From NCBI RefSeq assembly GCF_003987475.1, contig NZ_PIQH01000006.1, positions 1 to 64,000 of the forward strand: a stretch of DNA of 64,000 bases. Reading direction: 5' to 3'. Both the position numbers and the translations under genes were made by a program. Within the stretch, counting starts at the first letter, position 1, and the number at the start of each line of letters is the position of its first letter. Below, piece by piece: positions 47,196 through 58,381 of the stretch. The DNA comes from Idiomarina tyrosinivorans (GTDB lineage Bacteria > Pseudomonadota > Gammaproteobacteria > Enterobacterales > Alteromonadaceae). Below the pieces are notes generated by a model. The model did no database searches. It was not told the DNA's origin and was given only the letters and a program-made list of their open reading frames with translations.

Positions 47196-48286
47196 GATGC
47201 TCCGAACTCGCGTTGAATTTCCTGACACTTTGTGGCGACTCTTTGCGTCGCGTGGGGGTAGCTGGCCTGCTTTGCGGCGGCCGCCATTTTCCACAGTTGT
47301 CCGGAGGGTTGCAATAGGGCATCGATAGTCTCTGCTAACGATTCGACAGTTAACTGATCTTGCAGCATAAGTTTTGCTGCACCGGCATTGACTAGCACTT
47401 CCGCATTGGCTCTCTGGTGGTCATCGATCGCGTGCGGTAATGGCACTAAAATCGACGCAACGCCGGTAGCCGCAATTTCAGCCACGGTTAACGCGCCAGC
47501 TCGGCTAATCACCAAATCTGCTTGTTGGTAAAGCGCCAGCATGTCTTCAATAAAAGGTACAACGTCGGCCTTTATCTGTGCACAGTTTTGATACGCCTGT
47601 TGCACCATTGGCTGGTCGCGCTCGCCACATTGGTGCACGACCGTTAGCGGCTGAGCCAATTGTTGTAATGCCAATGGTACCACTTGATTCAATTTATGCG
47701 CCCCTAAGCTACCCCCGACAACCGCAATGGTTAACGGCTTAGCTGATTGTTCAGACCGCGTATTAGTCACGCTATTCGCTGCCTTTACAAAAGCTTTACG
47801 GAGCGGATTTCCGCACACTTCAAACCTGTCCCACCGCGGTAAATTCACTGGTAAGCCAAGCATCACATGCGGAGTGAATTTCGCCAATAATCGGGTGGTG
47901 GTGCCAGGGACTGCATTCTGTTCATGAGTCACTAGAGGAATTCCCAGCATTTTTGCCGCAATTCCCGCAGGTGCGCATACGTAGCCACCAAACGTCGCGA
48001 CAACAGAAGGACGGTATTGCTTGAACAGTTTGCGACAGGCGCTGACAGCGCGCAGCAGCCGTAACGGCATGGCTAACAAGCCTTTTACACCGCGACCGCG
48101 CAATCCAGACATGGTGATTTGATGCAGTTTGATGCCAGCAGCAGGTACCACTTTGCTCTCTAAGCGTTGCTCATGGGTACCCAGCCATTCCACCTGCCAG
48201 TTTTGTTCCAGCAATTGCTCAGCTACTGCCAAAGCTGGGAAAACATGGCCGCCGGTTCCAGCTGCGACAATCATCACGCGATTCAT
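47192..48286 (-). CDS. murG: MurG glycosyltransferase (lipid II synthesis)
   Basis: This peripheral membrane GT28 enzyme adds GlcNAc to lipid I. The 364-aa protein has the N-terminal [16 protein letters not shown] (lipid I site), [13 protein letters not shown], the UDP-GlcNAc-site [10 protein letters not shown] (about 190) and [15 protein letters not shown] (about 270). It overlaps ftsW and murC by 4 bp each, so it is translationally coupled on both sides. Confidence 0.98.
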   Translation of the reverse strand: MNRVMIVAAGTGGHVFPALAVAEQLLEQNWQVEWLGTHEQRLESKVVPAAGIKLHQITMSGLRGRGVKGLLAMPLRLLRAVSACRKLFKQYRPSVVATFGGYVCAPAGIAAKMLGIPLVTHEQNAVPGTTTRLLAKFTPHVMLGLPVNLPRWDRFEVCGNPLRKAFVKAANSVTNTRSEQSAKPLTIAVVGGSLGAHKLNQVVPLALQQLAQPLTVVHQCGERDQPMVQQAYQNCAQIKADVVPFIEDMLALYQQADLVISRAGALTVAEIAATGVASILVPLPHAIDDHQRANAEVLVNAGAAKLMLQDQLTVESLAETIDALLQPSGQLWKMAAAAKQASYPHATQRVATKCQEIQREFGAS

Positions 48287-49509
48287 CGGCCACCTCCACT
48301 GCGCGGAGTGACTTTTAGTTGCGATAAGCGTAATTCGTAGTCAATCCGCAGTGCCAGCGCAACGGCAGCGCAAGAGACCATCAAACTGGTGCCGCCATAA
48401 CTGACTAACGGCAGCGTCAAACCTTTAGTCGGTAACGAACCCGAGGCGACCCCAATATTTACAAACGCTTGGATTGCGAACCATACGCCAATACCGTAGG
48501 CAAGGTAACCGCCGTAATAATGTTCGTTCATTATGCAGGCACGGCCTAAACGCATTAACCGGTACACTAACAACAACACCAGCGCGATGACCGCTACCAC
48601 ACCCACAAAGCCTAATTCTTCAGCAACCACGGCCATGATGAAGTCGGTATGTGCTTCCGGCAGATATTGTAATTTTTGGATGCTATTGCCCAAGCCGAGA
48701 CCGTCAAATTGACCTTGACCAAAGGCAATGAGCGACTGCATTAATTGATAGCCAGCACCGAAGGGATCTTTTTGCGGCTCCATAAAGGATAACAGGCGCT
48801 GCATCCGATACGGTTCAACCACAATCAACAAGATAATAGCAAGAATACAGGTCATGGCGACGCCAAAGAACTGCCATAATTTAGCGCCGGCGAGAAACAG
48901 CATGGCAATGGTTGTAGCTGACATCACCACGACGGTGCCTAAATCGGGCTCTAACAATAGCAACACCGCAGCAACAAACAGCAGCACCAACGGTTTAATA
49001 AAGCCTTTTAAGTTTTCGCGCACCTCTTCTTGGCGGCGAGCCAAGTAACTGGCCATGTAAACATAGAAGAAGAGTTTCGCCAATTCTGCTGCCTGCAAGG
49101 TCAGAGGGCCTAATTTGATCCAGCGTTTTGAGCCATTCACTGAGTGGCCGATGACCAACACCATGGCTAGCAGCAGCAAGCCCGCCAACAGTAGTTTTCC
49201 GCTATGCTCCTCGACAAAACGCAGGGGCACCTGCGATACGATCGCCATACCAATCACTGCAACAATGATGTACAGGCCGTGGCGAGTCATAAAATAGAAC
49301 GGATTTCCGGTTAACCGTTCGGCCGTCGGTAACGATGCTGAACTCACCATGATAAAGCCGAACGCCAATAGCGCTAAAGTTATCCATAGCAACACACGGT
49401 CGTACAGCACCACATCGTCGCTGCTGCGGAACCAGCCCCTGAGGCGCTGCCAGAGATTAACTGGCGAACCAATAGACAAGTCGAGTTGGCGCGTATCAGT
49501 TTTTGCCAT
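48283..49509 (-). CDS. ftsW: SEDS peptidoglycan polymerase FtsW
   Basis: This septal glycan polymerase pairs with FtsI. The 408-aa protein has ten membrane segments. Family motifs include [21 protein letters not shown] and the C-terminal half with [25 protein letters not shown] in two parts. ATG 49509 has GAGG 7 bases upstream and overlaps murD by 14 bp; the longer frame from 49554 is inside murD. Confidence 0.96.
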   Translation of the reverse strand: [408 protein letters not shown]

Positions 49510-50848
49510 AATATGCCTCGACCAACTTTTTAAATTGCTCACCACGGTCTTCAAAGCCGTTGAACATGTCGTAGCTTGCGCAGGCTGGCGCTAGTAGCAC
49601 CACATCACCTTGATGGGCCATATCCGCTGCCTGTTGTACTGCAACCGCAAGACTTTCCACATAGGTGGCGTGATGGTGCTGTTCCGCCAAGCGTTCGCCG
49701 TCTTTGCCTAAGGTGATCAACACATCAACATACTCAAGGGCTGACTGCATTAAACGGAAGTCTGCTCCCTTGGCATCGCCCCCAGCGATAACGATCAAAC
49801 GCCCTTCTGTGAGCGGTCGCAAACCACGAATCGCTGCTTCCGCTGCGCCAATATTGGTGGCTTTAGAGTCGTTAATAAAACGTATTCCCTTGTATTCGCC
49901 GACAAGTTGGCAGCGGTGCGGCAATCCGACAAAGCTTAACGCCTGCCGCGCTGCGTGTTTACTGTCGATACCGAGGCCGTTGGCAAGCGCAAATGCGGCT
50001 TGAATGTTGAGTAAGTTGTGTTCACCCTGCAACAGCAGTTTTCTTACATCGATCAGGGGCTGTTCTGCCAGCGTAATGGCCTTTTCGCTACCCGATCCCG
50101 CAACTCCATAATGCCGAGGGTGAGCATCTTTACCAAAGGTAATAACGCGTTTCTCATTGACTGGTAGCTGTGGCCAACTTTGCTGCTCTTCGCGGTTAAG
50201 TACCCATTGTTTAGCATTGGCAAAAATACGGTGCTTAGCGCTGGCGTACTCTCGTTCATCTTGATACCGGTCAAGATGGTCTGCGCTAATATTCAACAGC
50301 GCGGCACAGGCGAGCTTCAGGTGGCTAGTAGACTCCAATTGAAAACTGGAAAGTTCTAAAATAATCCCGTCTGCTGGTGGTTCAAAAGCCAATACATCTA
50401 GCGCAGGTTCGCCAATATTTCCCGCAGCGACAATCCGTTTGCCGCTGTTCTTGCCCATGTGTTCGACTAGCCGCGTGACTGTAGATTTACCGTTCGAGCC
50501 AGTCACCGCAACCACAGGACAAGTCACTGCAGCGGCAAACAATTCGATATCGCCAAGCACCGGTACTCCTGCATCAATAGCCAGTGCGACCGCCGTTGTG
50601 CGGCGGTCAATACCTGGACTAAGGATAATGACGTCGGCGGCTAATGTATCCTCAACGGTCGCTTCGCGACAATCTATTTGCGCCTGCGGGAATAATTCCT
50701 GGGCGTCTGCGAGTCCAGGCGGATGTTCTCGTGAGTCAATAATTTGCGGGGTAACATTGTTGCGGTGCAAATAGCGTAGCACCGAAAGCCCGGTTTTACC
50801 GAGCCCCAGTACCAACACTTGTTTGCCAAATAATTCTGCCGCTTTCAT
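49496..50848 (-). CDS. murD: UDP-MurNAc-L-Ala-D-Glu ligase
   Basis: This ligase adds D-Glu to UDP-MurNAc-L-Ala. The 450-aa protein has VLVLGLGKTGLSVLRYL at the N terminus, the ATP loop VTGSNGKSTVTRLVEH (about 113-128), the NISADHLDRY segment and the C-terminal FINDSKATNIGAAEAA and LAPACASYDMFNGFEDRGEQ (in halves). It sits 6 bp after mraY. It has the normal length. Confidence 0.98.
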   Translation of the reverse strand: MKAAELFGKQVLVLGLGKTGLSVLRYLHRNNVTPQIIDSREHPPGLADAQELFPQAQIDCREATVEDTLAADVIILSPGIDRRTTAVALAIDAGVPVLGDIELFAAAVTCPVVAVTGSNGKSTVTRLVEHMGKNSGKRIVAAGNIGEPALDVLAFEPPADGIILELSSFQLESTSHLKLACAALLNISADHLDRYQDEREYASAKHRIFANAKQWVLNREEQQSWPQLPVNEKRVITFGKDAHPRHYGVAGSGSEKAITLAEQPLIDVRKLLLQGEHNLLNIQAAFALANGLGIDSKHAARQALSFVGLPHRCQLVGEYKGIRFINDSKATNIGAAEAAIRGLRPLTEGRLIVIAGGDAKGADFRLMQSALEYVDVLITLGKDGERLAEQHHHATYVESLAVAVQQAADMAHQGDVVLLAPACASYDMFNGFEDRGEQFKKLVEAYYGKN

Positions 50849-50854
50849 CGCTTC

Positions 50855-51937
50855 CTACCGCAGTTTCAAGGTGGCTAAGCCCACCAATACCAGCATCAAC
50901 GACACAATCCAAAACCGCACGATAACTCGGGGTTCTGGCCAACCTTTTAATTCGTAATGGTGATGGATCGGCGCCATTCGGAAAATGCGCTTACCCCGCA
51001 ACTTATATGAGCCAACTTGCAACATCACCGACAACGTTTCCATTACGAACACGCCGCCCATGATGAACAGTACCAATTCTTGCCGCACCAAGACCGCAAT
51101 GGTGCCGAGCGCCGCGCCTAACGATAACGAGCCGACGTCTCCCATAAATACCAAAGCCGGATAAGTATTGAACCAAAGGAATCCCAAGCCAGCACCGACC
51201 AGTGCCGCACACACCACTAATAACTCGGCGGTTAATGGCAAGTACGGAATTTGCAAATACTCGGAGAAATTTACGTTGCCGGTGACATAAGCGAAGATAC
51301 CCAATGCCGCAGCAACCATCACTGTTGGCATGATCGCTAAACCATCAAGACCATCGGTTAAATTCACCGCGTTGCTGGTACCAACAATGACAAAGTAGGT
51401 CAGCAACAAATAAAGCAAACCCAGTTGCGGCATTACGTCTTTAAAGAATGGCACCAATAGTGAGGTTTCCGCAGGATGCGTGCTCGACAAGAACAAATAA
51501 ATGGCTGCCGCGCTAGCAATAATAGACTGCCAAATATACTTCCATTTGGCGATTAGCCCTTTTGGGTCTTTGCGCACGACTTTACGGTAGTCATCGACAA
51601 AACCAATGATACCGAATCCGGTAATCACACTCAGCACCACCCAAACGTAACGATTCGATAAATCGGCCCAAAGCAACGTCGACCCCAGAACTGCGAGCAA
51701 AATCAGTACCCCGCCCATTGTCGGCGTACCACTTTTACTTAAGTGCGATTGCGGACCATCGTCACGCACAGTTTGGCCAATTTGCAGACGCTGTAACGAT
51801 TTAATCAACCGCGGACCCAACAACAGTGCGACCAAAAGCGCCGTCAAAATACTTAGGATGGCACGCAAGGTCAGATAGGAGAAGACGTTAAATGCCGACT
51901 CGAATTGAGTTAAATAGTCAGCTAACCAGACTAACAT
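50855..51937 (-). CDS. mraY: Phospho-MurNAc-pentapeptide transferase MraY
   Basis: This integral membrane enzyme makes lipid I on undecaprenyl phosphate. The 360-aa protein has ten membrane helices. Motifs include [13 protein letters not shown], the Asp-rich [34 protein letters not shown] and [23 protein letters not shown] overlaps murF by 7 bp and has AGGGG upstream. Confidence 0.98.
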   Translation of the reverse strand: MLVWLADYLTQFESAFNVFSYLTLRAILSILTALLVALLLGPRLIKSLQRLQIGQTVRDDGPQSHLSKSGTPTMGGVLILLAVLGSTLLWADLSNRYVWVVLSVITGFGIIGFVDDYRKVVRKDPKGLIAKWKYIWQSIIASAAAIYLFLSSTHPAETSLLVPFFKDVMPQLGLLYLLLTYFVIVGTSNAVNLTDGLDGLAIMPTVMVAAALGIFAYVTGNVNFSEYLQIPYLPLTAELLVVCAALVGAGLGFLWFNTYPALVFMGDVGSLSLGAALGTIAVLVRQELVLFIMGGVFVMETLSVMLQVGSYKLRGKRIFRMAPIHHHYELKGWPEPRVIVRFWIVSLMLVLVGLATLKLR

Positions 51938-53322
51938 GCGTGCTGCCCCTCACTCTCTTGATAATGTTCTTGCAACACGGTGACGACACGTTCCATGTGC
52001 GAGGCACGCGAACCTTTCACCAATATCGTAATACCTTGTTCTGGCTTCTCTGCGATACGCTCACTGAGCGCATCAATCAATTGCGATAACGTACTGAAGT
52101 GCTTGCCGCCATGACCATTGAACACTTCCGAGGCGCTTTGGCTGAGAACACCTAGGGTGTAAAGATTATCGATGCCGACGGCTATGCCATGAGCACCAAT
52201 TTCTTCGTGGTACGCACGCGCATCAGGACCTAGTTCGCCCATATCGCCCAACACCAAAATGCGGTAGCCAGAATAATTAGCGAGCAAATCGAGTGCGGCT
52301 TTGGTCGATGCCACGCTGGCGTTGTAGGTATCATCAATTAACCGCACACCAGGCATTAATTGGATGATATTCAAGCGTCCCTGTACCGCCTTCATACTTG
52401 CTAACCCAGTAGCAATGGTTTCAAGATCACAACCTAAGGCTAAACACGCCGCTGCCGCGCTCAGAGCATTACGCACGTTATGGCGTCCGGGCAACGGCAA
52501 CGCCACAGCCTGATGTTGCTGATTAGCGTGGAGCGTAAAGCGCACCATGCCATCGTCACCGAGTTCAATCTCCGAGCCATAGACATCCGCGACTTGCTGG
52601 TCACTGGTGGTGAGCAACTGATGTTTCGCTAATGCATTCTTCCAACATGGCAGATACTCGGAATCTGCGCTGACGATACCAATCCCTTGCTCAGGTAAGC
52701 CTTTGAAAATTTCTGTTTTTGCACGCGCCACTCCGTAAACGCTACCAAAGCCTTCAATGTGTGCGGCGCTAACGTTATTCAAAATAGCCACATCCGGTTG
52801 CGCCAATTGCGTGGTATAAGCGATCTCACCGGGATGATTAGCGCCCATTTCAATCACTGCAATTTGGTGCTCTGGTTGCAATGCTAATAAGGTTAATGGC
52901 ACACCGATATCGTTGTTTAAGTTACCCTTGGTCGCCAATACGGAGTATTTCTGGCGCATAATGGTAGCAATCATTTCTTTTACAGTGGTTTTACCGTTAC
53001 TCCCCGTAATCGCCACGGTTTTCGGTTGCACTTCGCGTTTTACCGCAGCCCCCAGCAGACCTAGGGCATGGCGAGTATCAGCAACCACAACTTGTGGTAT
53101 AGAAAGCGGTTGCTGTTGTTCTACCAACAACGCTTTCGCGCCCCGTTCAACGGCTTGATTGACAAATCGGTGGGCATCAAAGTGCTGCCCGCGTAAGGCG
53201 ATAAAGAGTGCTCCTTCAAGGTCGCCTCGGGTGTCGGTTGATACTTTGTCAACGGTGACTGATTGGTTGACCAATTGGCCGCCCACTGCTTCCGCTATCC
53301 ACGCTAGTGTGACTGAAATCAT
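51931..53322 (-). CDS. murF: UDP-MurNAc-tripeptide D-Ala-D-Ala ligase
   Basis: This last cytoplasmic Mur ligase adds D-Ala-D-Ala. It is 463 aa. The ATP loop is [14 protein letters not shown], followed by [10 protein letters not shown] and the C-terminal [20 protein letters not shown] at 53328 is in frame, but ATG 53322 forms the ATGA overlap with the murE stop and gives the family start MISVTLAW, so it is chosen. Confidence 0.97.
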   Translation of the reverse strand: MISVTLAWIAEAVGGQLVNQSVTVDKVSTDTRGDLEGALFIALRGQHFDAHRFVNQAVERGAKALLVEQQQPLSIPQVVVADTRHALGLLGAAVKREVQPKTVAITGSNGKTTVKEMIATIMRQKYSVLATKGNLNNDIGVPLTLLALQPEHQIAVIEMGANHPGEIAYTTQLAQPDVAILNNVSAAHIEGFGSVYGVARAKTEIFKGLPEQGIGIVSADSEYLPCWKNALAKHQLLTTSDQQVADVYGSEIELGDDGMVRFTLHANQQHQAVALPLPGRHNVRNALSAAAACLALGCDLETIATGLASMKAVQGRLNIIQLMPGVRLIDDTYNASVASTKAALDLLANYSGYRILVLGDMGELGPDARAYHEEIGAHGIAVGIDNLYTLGVLSQSASEVFNGHGGKHFSTLSQLIDALSERIAEKPEQGITILVKGSRASHMERVVTVLQEHYQESEGQHAC

Positions 53323-54779
53323 GCGCACGCCCCCCGCATTATATCTGCCACCACCGCTCGTTCGTCATAATCGATGCGTTGATGACCAATAACTTGGTAA
53401 TTTTCATGGCCTTTGCCAGCCAACACCACAATATCGTCGGCACTAGCGTTGGCAATTGCGTCGAGCACTGCTACCTTGCGACCCAACTGCACTCGGACAT
53501 GCTGTTGCTGCGGGATTCCCGCCAAAATATCCTTGATGATTTGTTCCGGTGGCTCAGTACGCGGATTGTCATCGGTGACGACGATCTGATCCGCAAGTTG
53601 TGCTGCAACTTGTCCCATTTGAGGGCGCTTCCCACGGTCACGGTCGCCACCGCAGCCAAAGACACACCATAACTGACCACGGCAGTGGCGCCGAGTTGCC
53701 TGCAATACCTGCTGCAGCGCATCGGGTGTATGGGCGTAGTCCACCACCACTAGTGGTTTACCACTGGCATGGAATGCTTCCATTCGCCCCGGTACCGGTG
53801 ACAATTGCTTCGCGCTCGCAGCTAACGCTTGTAACGTCTCTCCTTGCGCATGCAAAGCGGTCATTGCCGCCAATAAGTTGTAAATGTTGAACTCACCCAG
53901 TAACGGCGAAACAACGGTCAAGCGTTGTTCACCACAGCACAGCGTAAATTCTGTGCGACCATCATGGTAGGCAATATCTGTCGCCCACAGGTGGCGCTCG
54001 CGTGGTTGCCCAGACAACCCAAAACTCCAGCTTTCTGGCCACTCTAAAAGCCAATTTGCCAGCCGTTGATCATCGGCATTCAACACTTTATGCTGATGCG
54101 GCAAGTCTTCGAATAGCCGCTTTTTAGCTTTGGCGTAATTCTCGAGTGTGCCATGGTAATCAAGGTGATCCCGGGAAATGTTGGTTGCCACCACGGAGCT
54201 AAACTGCAACGCTTCAACGCGCCACTGCACCAAGGCATGAGAAGAGACTTCCATTGCTACTCGCTCGGCACCCTCCGCCTTCAGCGTGGCGAGACGCTGC
54301 TGTACGGTAACCGCATCAGGCGTGGTGTGCTGCTCTGGCAATAAGCGACCGATCAGTCCGCTACCCGTGGTTCCTACCACCGCGGCGGTGTGGCCGATAA
54401 TTTGGCTCAATTGGGCCGCGATGTGAGTAACCGAGGTCTTACCGTTGGTTCCTGTTACGCCTATAACCTGCATGCCTGCACTCGGCTGTTGGTAAAAGCG
54501 CGCAGCAACTTGGCTTAGCCGTTGGCGCAACTGCGGCACATGGACAACCGGACAGCCTTGTTGCCACTCAATCTCGACAGCATCGGCTTCCGCTAAGATA
54601 GCTGCAGCGCCAGCACTGATCGCCTGTGCAATAAAATGGCGACCATCGGTTTGATACCCGGATACGGCAACAAATAAATCGCCGCCAGCGACTTGGCGGC
54701 TGTCCAATTTAATCCCCGTAATTGTCTGCTCGGGCAGCATTAACGGGTAATTTGGAAGTAACTCGCTCAAACTAGCCAT
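53319..54779 (-). CDS. murE: UDP-MurNAc-L-Ala-D-Glu:meso-DAP ligase
   Basis: This ligase adds meso-diaminopimelate to the stem peptide. The 486-aa protein has GVTGTNGKTSVTHIAAQ (about 107-123), NISRDHLDYHG, VVDYAHTPDALQQVL and the DNPR specificity motif (VVTDDNPRTEPPEQII). This points to meso-DAP peptidoglycan, as expected for a Gram-negative. It is 2 bp after ftsI. Confidence 0.98.
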   Translation of the reverse strand: MASLSELLPNYPLMLPEQTITGIKLDSRQVAGGDLFVAVSGYQTDGRHFIAQAISAGAAAILAEADAVEIEWQQGCPVVHVPQLRQRLSQVAARFYQQPSAGMQVIGVTGTNGKTSVTHIAAQLSQIIGHTAAVVGTTGSGLIGRLLPEQHTTPDAVTVQQRLATLKAEGAERVAMEVSSHALVQWRVEALQFSSVVATNISRDHLDYHGTLENYAKAKKRLFEDLPHQHKVLNADDQRLANWLLEWPESWSFGLSGQPRERHLWATDIAYHDGRTEFTLCCGEQRLTVVSPLLGEFNIYNLLAAMTALHAQGETLQALAASAKQLSPVPGRMEAFHASGKPLVVVDYAHTPDALQQVLQATRRHCRGQLWCVFGCGGDRDRGKRPQMGQVAAQLADQIVVTDDNPRTEPPEQIIKDILAGIPQQQHVRVQLGRKVAVLDAIANASADDIVVLAGKGHENYQVIGHQRIDYDERAVVADIMRGACA

Positions 54780-54781
54780 AG

Positions 54782-56518
54782 CTAACCCCCCGTACCCGCA
54801 ATTCGTAACTGCGAATCATCTAAATTATCCGGTGCGATATTAAGGATCCGCATCGACTCTGAAACAATATTGGCAAATACCGGCGCTGCGGCCGTGCCGC
54901 CGTAATAGTTATCACCACCGGGTTCATTAATTGTTACCACGGTCACAATACGAGGATTGCTGACGGGAGCGATACCAGCGAATAACGCCACGTATTCATC
55001 GCCGTAACCACCGGTCGCTTTTGACTTACGTGAAGTACCGGTTTTACCCGCGATTCGATATCCTGGTACTTTGGCTTCGCTGGCCGTGCCTTTTTGTACA
55101 ACGTTTTCTAACATCTTCAATACAGCCCGAGTATTGCTCTCTGAGAAAATTCGCTCGCCAGGCATCGGCGACTCTTGGCGAAATATCGTTAGCGGACGCT
55201 TAATGCCACCACTGGCAATAATGCTGTAAGCTTTGGCTAGTTGCAGCGTTGTCACTGACAAGCCATAGCCAAAGGAAAGCGTTGCGAGTTCGGCATCAGA
55301 CCAACTGCGGCGGCCGCCAAAAATACCGTAACTTTCTCCTAGTAAGGAGACACCAGTACCGCTACCAAAACCGACATCAAAAAAGGTTTGGAGGACATTG
55401 TCTGCACCTAACCGAAGCGCCAGCTTACTGACCCCGACATTGCTCGAATGTTCCAATATTTGCGAAATCGTTAGCTTTCCATAATTCCGGGCGTCACTGA
55501 TTCGGCGCCCACCAAGACGGTACCAACCGGGGTTGGTGTCTACCGTATCGTTCACTTTGACAATGCCCTGCTCTAGCGCAGTTAATACCACTAGGGGTTT
55601 CATCGTTGAACCCGGTTCATAAGCATCAGTAATCGCTCGATTACGCATTTTATAAGGCTGTAAGTCCGCGCGATTATTAGGGTTGTAGGACGGGCTATTG
55701 ACCATCGCCAAAACTTCGCCAGTTTTCACATCAAGAATGACCACTGAACCCGAAGTTGCTTGGTTGTAGCGCACGGCCTTTTTCAGCTCGGTATAAGCAA
55801 CTGCTTGTAGGCGCTGATCAATACTTAATGTTAACTGTTTAGGTTGTTGCGCTGCACGTTGACTCACCTCTTCAACAACCCGTCCTTGCGCGTCCTTGCG
55901 GTAAACTCGCTCGCCTGGAGTGCCGGTTAGCACATCGTTATAGAGTAATTCCAATCCCTCTTGACCTTGACCATCGACATTGGTCAACCCGACAACATGA
56001 GCCGAAATCTCGCCCGTCGGATAGTAACGGCGTGATTCCGTTTTCAGGTACACACCGGGAATGTCCAACTGGCGAACATAGTTTGCTTCGCTCGGTGCAA
56101 TCTTACGTTGAAGATAAACAAAACGACGGCTTGGATCGTCCACTTTGGCGAGTAATTCTTCGCTATTCATACGGAATGTCTCGGCCAGAGCTTGCCAACG
56201 CCGCATATCGGCAAAGCCATGCTGTTCTTTGATTCGTTTCGGATCAGCCCAAACGGTCTCAACTGGTACACTCACCGCGAGTTCACGTCCGTTACGGTCA
56301 ACGATCATACCACGCTGCACATTCATGCCTTCAGAGCGCAAGCTGCGCATGTCGCCTTGGTGAACCAAGGCACTGGCGTCGAATACTTGCAAGTAAGCAG
56401 TACGACCAATCAGTGCCGCAAATACGGTAAAAAGAATGACCAACGCCGCGTAATAACGTATGTGAAGCCCCGGTTGCGGCTTTCTTTGCGCACCTTGTCT
56501 GCGTTTTCTTACGGCCAT
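54782..56518 (-). CDS. ftsI: Septal transpeptidase PBP3 (FtsI)
   Basis: This class B penicillin-binding protein cross-links septal peptidoglycan with FtsW. The 578-aa protein has a short basic cytoplasmic tail, one membrane helix (about 23-45) and a pedestal domain (RGMIVDRNGRELAVSVPVE). The transpeptidase domain has the catalytic Ser in EPGSTMKPLV (about 300), the SSN motif in LEHSSNVGVSK and KTGTSRKS (about 490). It overlaps ftsL by 10 bp. Confidence 0.98.
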   Translation of the reverse strand: MAVRKRRQGAQRKPQPGLHIRYYAALVILFTVFAALIGRTAYLQVFDASALVHQGDMRSLRSEGMNVQRGMIVDRNGRELAVSVPVETVWADPKRIKEQHGFADMRRWQALAETFRMNSEELLAKVDDPSRRFVYLQRKIAPSEANYVRQLDIPGVYLKTESRRYYPTGEISAHVVGLTNVDGQGQEGLELLYNDVLTGTPGERVYRKDAQGRVVEEVSQRAAQQPKQLTLSIDQRLQAVAYTELKKAVRYNQATSGSVVILDVKTGEVLAMVNSPSYNPNNRADLQPYKMRNRAITDAYEPGSTMKPLVVLTALEQGIVKVNDTVDTNPGWYRLGGRRISDARNYGKLTISQILEHSSNVGVSKLALRLGADNVLQTFFDVGFGSGTGVSLLGESYGIFGGRRSWSDAELATLSFGYGLSVTTLQLAKAYSIIASGGIKRPLTIFRQESPMPGERIFSESNTRAVLKMLENVVQKGTASEAKVPGYRIAGKTGTSRKSKATGGYGDEYVALFAGIAPVSNPRIVTVVTINEPGGDNYYGGTAAAPVFANIVSESMRILNIAPDNLDDSQLRIAGTGG

Positions 56519-56826
56519 GGCACCACCACTTCATCGCTAGGCTTCGGTTTGCGCATGTCTAGTTGCTCTTGCGCCAAGCGTTCCACACGGCTGTGCTCAG
56601 TTAGCACATTTTGCTCAATGGTCAGGTGCCGCCATTCACGATCAAGTTGGTCACGGTGCGACAACAACTCGTCACGCTCACTGGTCAGGTTACGATTCAA
56701 GTGAGCAATATAAATGACCGTCATGGCTGTAGTTACCACAGCCAAGAACAAGAATAAGTTCAGCAGTTGCCGTTTAAGGTCGTAATAAACCACCTTTATT
56801 AGTGCCGGCGTGCGACGCTTAGTCAT
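56509..56826 (-). CDS. ftsL: Cell division protein FtsL
   Basis: This 105-aa bitopic protein has a basic cytoplasmic N tail and one membrane helix (about 19-40). The periplasmic leucine-zipper-like coiled coil (about 42-85, [20 protein letters not shown]) pairs with FtsB. The position between rsmH (8-bp overlap) and ftsI (10-bp overlap) confirms identity despite low sequence conservation in this family. Confidence 0.94.
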   Translation of the reverse strand: MTKRRTPALIKVVYYDLKRQLLNLFLFLAVVTTAMTVIYIAHLNRNLTSERDELLSHRDQLDREWRHLTIEQNVLTEHSRVERLAQEQLDMRKPKPSDEVVVPWP

Positions 56827-57769
56827 GTCTAACCCTCCGTGCTATTCGCAACACTGAGCTGCGAGCTCTCGGGTTTTGTTGCAGCTCTTTGGCAGACGGT
56901 TTAATGGCCTTACCGATGCTATTGAGCTGTATATCTTTTTTCCATTCTGCGTCGGTAATGGGCAATCCAGCAGGAATAGGTTTACCCTGACTCTGGGCGC
57001 GAATAAATTGCTTCACTAAGCGGTCTTCTAAGCTGTGGAAACTTATCACCGCCAATCGCGCATCATGCTTTAAGCCCTGAAGTGAAGCCGTTAATGCCGC
57101 CGCAACTTGATCGAGTTCACCATTAATGTGAATGCGAATCGCTTGGAAACTGCGTGTGGCCGCGTGCTTTTTCCGATCTTTACTGGGCGCAACCCGCGCG
57201 ATCATGTCGGCCAGTGGTTTGGTGCGAGTGTAGGGTTGTTGCTGCCGATCATGCACGATGGCACGGGCAATTTTGCGCGCAAAACGTTCCTCACCGTAGG
57301 TTTTTAATACCCAAGTGATATCGTCCTCGGACGCTTCGGCTAACCATTCAGCGGCTGTGGGGCCGGCACTGGTATCCATGCGCATATCGAGCGGTCCATC
57401 GCGCATAAAGCTAAAGCCTCGCTCGGCGTCATCCAATTGTGGGGAGGAGACACCAAGGTCGAACAAGACCCCGTCGATGGCGTTTTCTAATTGCTGTTGC
57501 TCAATCAACGAGCCAAGTTCAGCAAAGGGGGTGTGGAAAATTTCGAAACGCGGATCGCTACGTAAAAGTTCGGCTGCTGCAATCGCTTGGGGATCACGAT
57601 CAAGCGCAATCAGCCGTCCATTTTCATTGAGTTTGGCAAGAATGGCACGCGAGTGTCCGCCGCGTCCAAAGGTCGCGTCGAGGTAGGTGCCGTCAGGTCG
57701 AATAGCTAATGCATCAATCGATTCTTCTAGCAGCACCGAAATATGTTGCGGTGTCGCGTCGTTTACCAT
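56819..57769 (-). CDS. rsmH: 16S rRNA m4C1402 methyltransferase RsmH
   Basis: This SAM-dependent enzyme N4-methylates C1402 in the ribosomal P site. The 316-aa protein has [13 protein letters not shown], the SAM motif [16 protein letters not shown] (about 30), [20 protein letters not shown] and [15 protein letters not shown]. It overlaps the mraZ stop by 1 bp. Confidence 0.97.
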   Translation of the reverse strand: MVNDATPQHISVLLEESIDALAIRPDGTYLDATFGRGGHSRAILAKLNENGRLIALDRDPQAIAAAELLRSDPRFEIFHTPFAELGSLIEQQQLENAIDGVLFDLGVSSPQLDDAERGFSFMRDGPLDMRMDTSAGPTAAEWLAEASEDDITWVLKTYGEERFARKIARAIVHDRQQQPYTRTKPLADMIARVAPSKDRKKHAATRSFQAIRIHINGELDQVAAALTASLQGLKHDARLAVISFHSLEDRLVKQFIRAQSQGKPIPAGLPITDAEWKKDIQLNSIGKAIKPSAKELQQNPRARSSVLRIARRVRHD

Positions 57770-58227
57770 TATAACGAGAAGTCTTGTAGTCGTTCGTTAT
57801 TGGAAAAGTCTTGCTGTTGCTCGTCAGCCATATCCATGCTGACTTGGTTATGCCACGCCTGTTCATCCCAGATTTCAAACTTATTTAACTGACCAACCAG
57901 CATCAGTTTTTTTTCTAGTCCAGCATGTTGGCGAAGCGTTGGAGCAATCAGTAAGCGTCCGTTTTTATCCATTAGACAGTCATCTGCATGGCCCAATAAC
58001 AAGCGTTGCAGACGCCGTTCGGCGGGGTTCATGTTAGACAGTGTGGTGAGCTTTTGTTCGATGATTTGCCACTCAGGCAAAGGGTACAGCAATAGACACG
58101 GTTGCTGAATATCAATGGTGCACACCATTTTTCCTTCGCAATCTAACGCCAATGACTGACGATACCGTGCTGGAATAGCCAGCCGGCCTTTGTCATCCAT
58201 ATTGATTGCTGTTGCACCACGGAACAT
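57769..58227 (-). CDS. mraZ: MraZ transcriptional regulator of the dcw cluster
   Basis: This DNA-binding AbrB-fold ring protein represses its own operon in E. coli. It is 152 aa from ATG 58227 ([19 protein letters not shown]); the longer frame from 58284 runs into the operator. Two MraZ repeats are visible: [13 protein letters not shown] near the N terminus and [14 protein letters not shown] at about 88-101. GGGGA precedes the ATG. It heads the whole wall and division cluster. Confidence 0.97.
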   Translation of the reverse strand: MFRGATAINMDDKGRLAIPARYRQSLALDCEGKMVCTIDIQQPCLLLYPLPEWQIIEQKLTTLSNMNPAERRLQRLLLGHADDCLMDKNGRLLIAPTLRQHAGLEKKLMLVGQLNKFEIWDEQAWHNQVSMDMADEQQQDFSNNERLQDFSL

Positions 58228-58256
58228 ACGAAACGATCCCCACTTGATCGATAGTG

Positions 58257-58281
58257 ATCCACTATTTTCCACAAATCCCCA
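58257..58281 (-). promoter_or_regulatory. MraZ operator (three TGGNN repeats)
   Basis: On the minus strand TGGGG (58277-58281), TGGAA (58267-58271) and TGGAT (58257-58261) repeat at exactly 10-bp spacing. This is the known MraZ-box design of short TGG-type repeats with 5-bp gaps. They lie just downstream of the predicted transcript start. Confidence 0.82.
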
Positions 58282-58290
58282 CAATGTGAC

Positions 58291-58320
58291 AGTCTAGGTG
58301 TGTGTTCTTCCCACTGTCAA
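58291..58320 (-). promoter_or_regulatory. mraZ (dcw) promoter
   Basis: On the minus strand a perfect TTGACA (58315-58320) and TAGACT (58291-58296) are 18 bp apart. The transcript start is expected near 58284, immediately before the MraZ repeats. Confidence 0.7.
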
Positions 58321-58381
58321 GCAAAAACCCCCGTTATTTGCAGGGAATTTGCACCGCGATCGTCGGCTGACCAGCAAGCCG

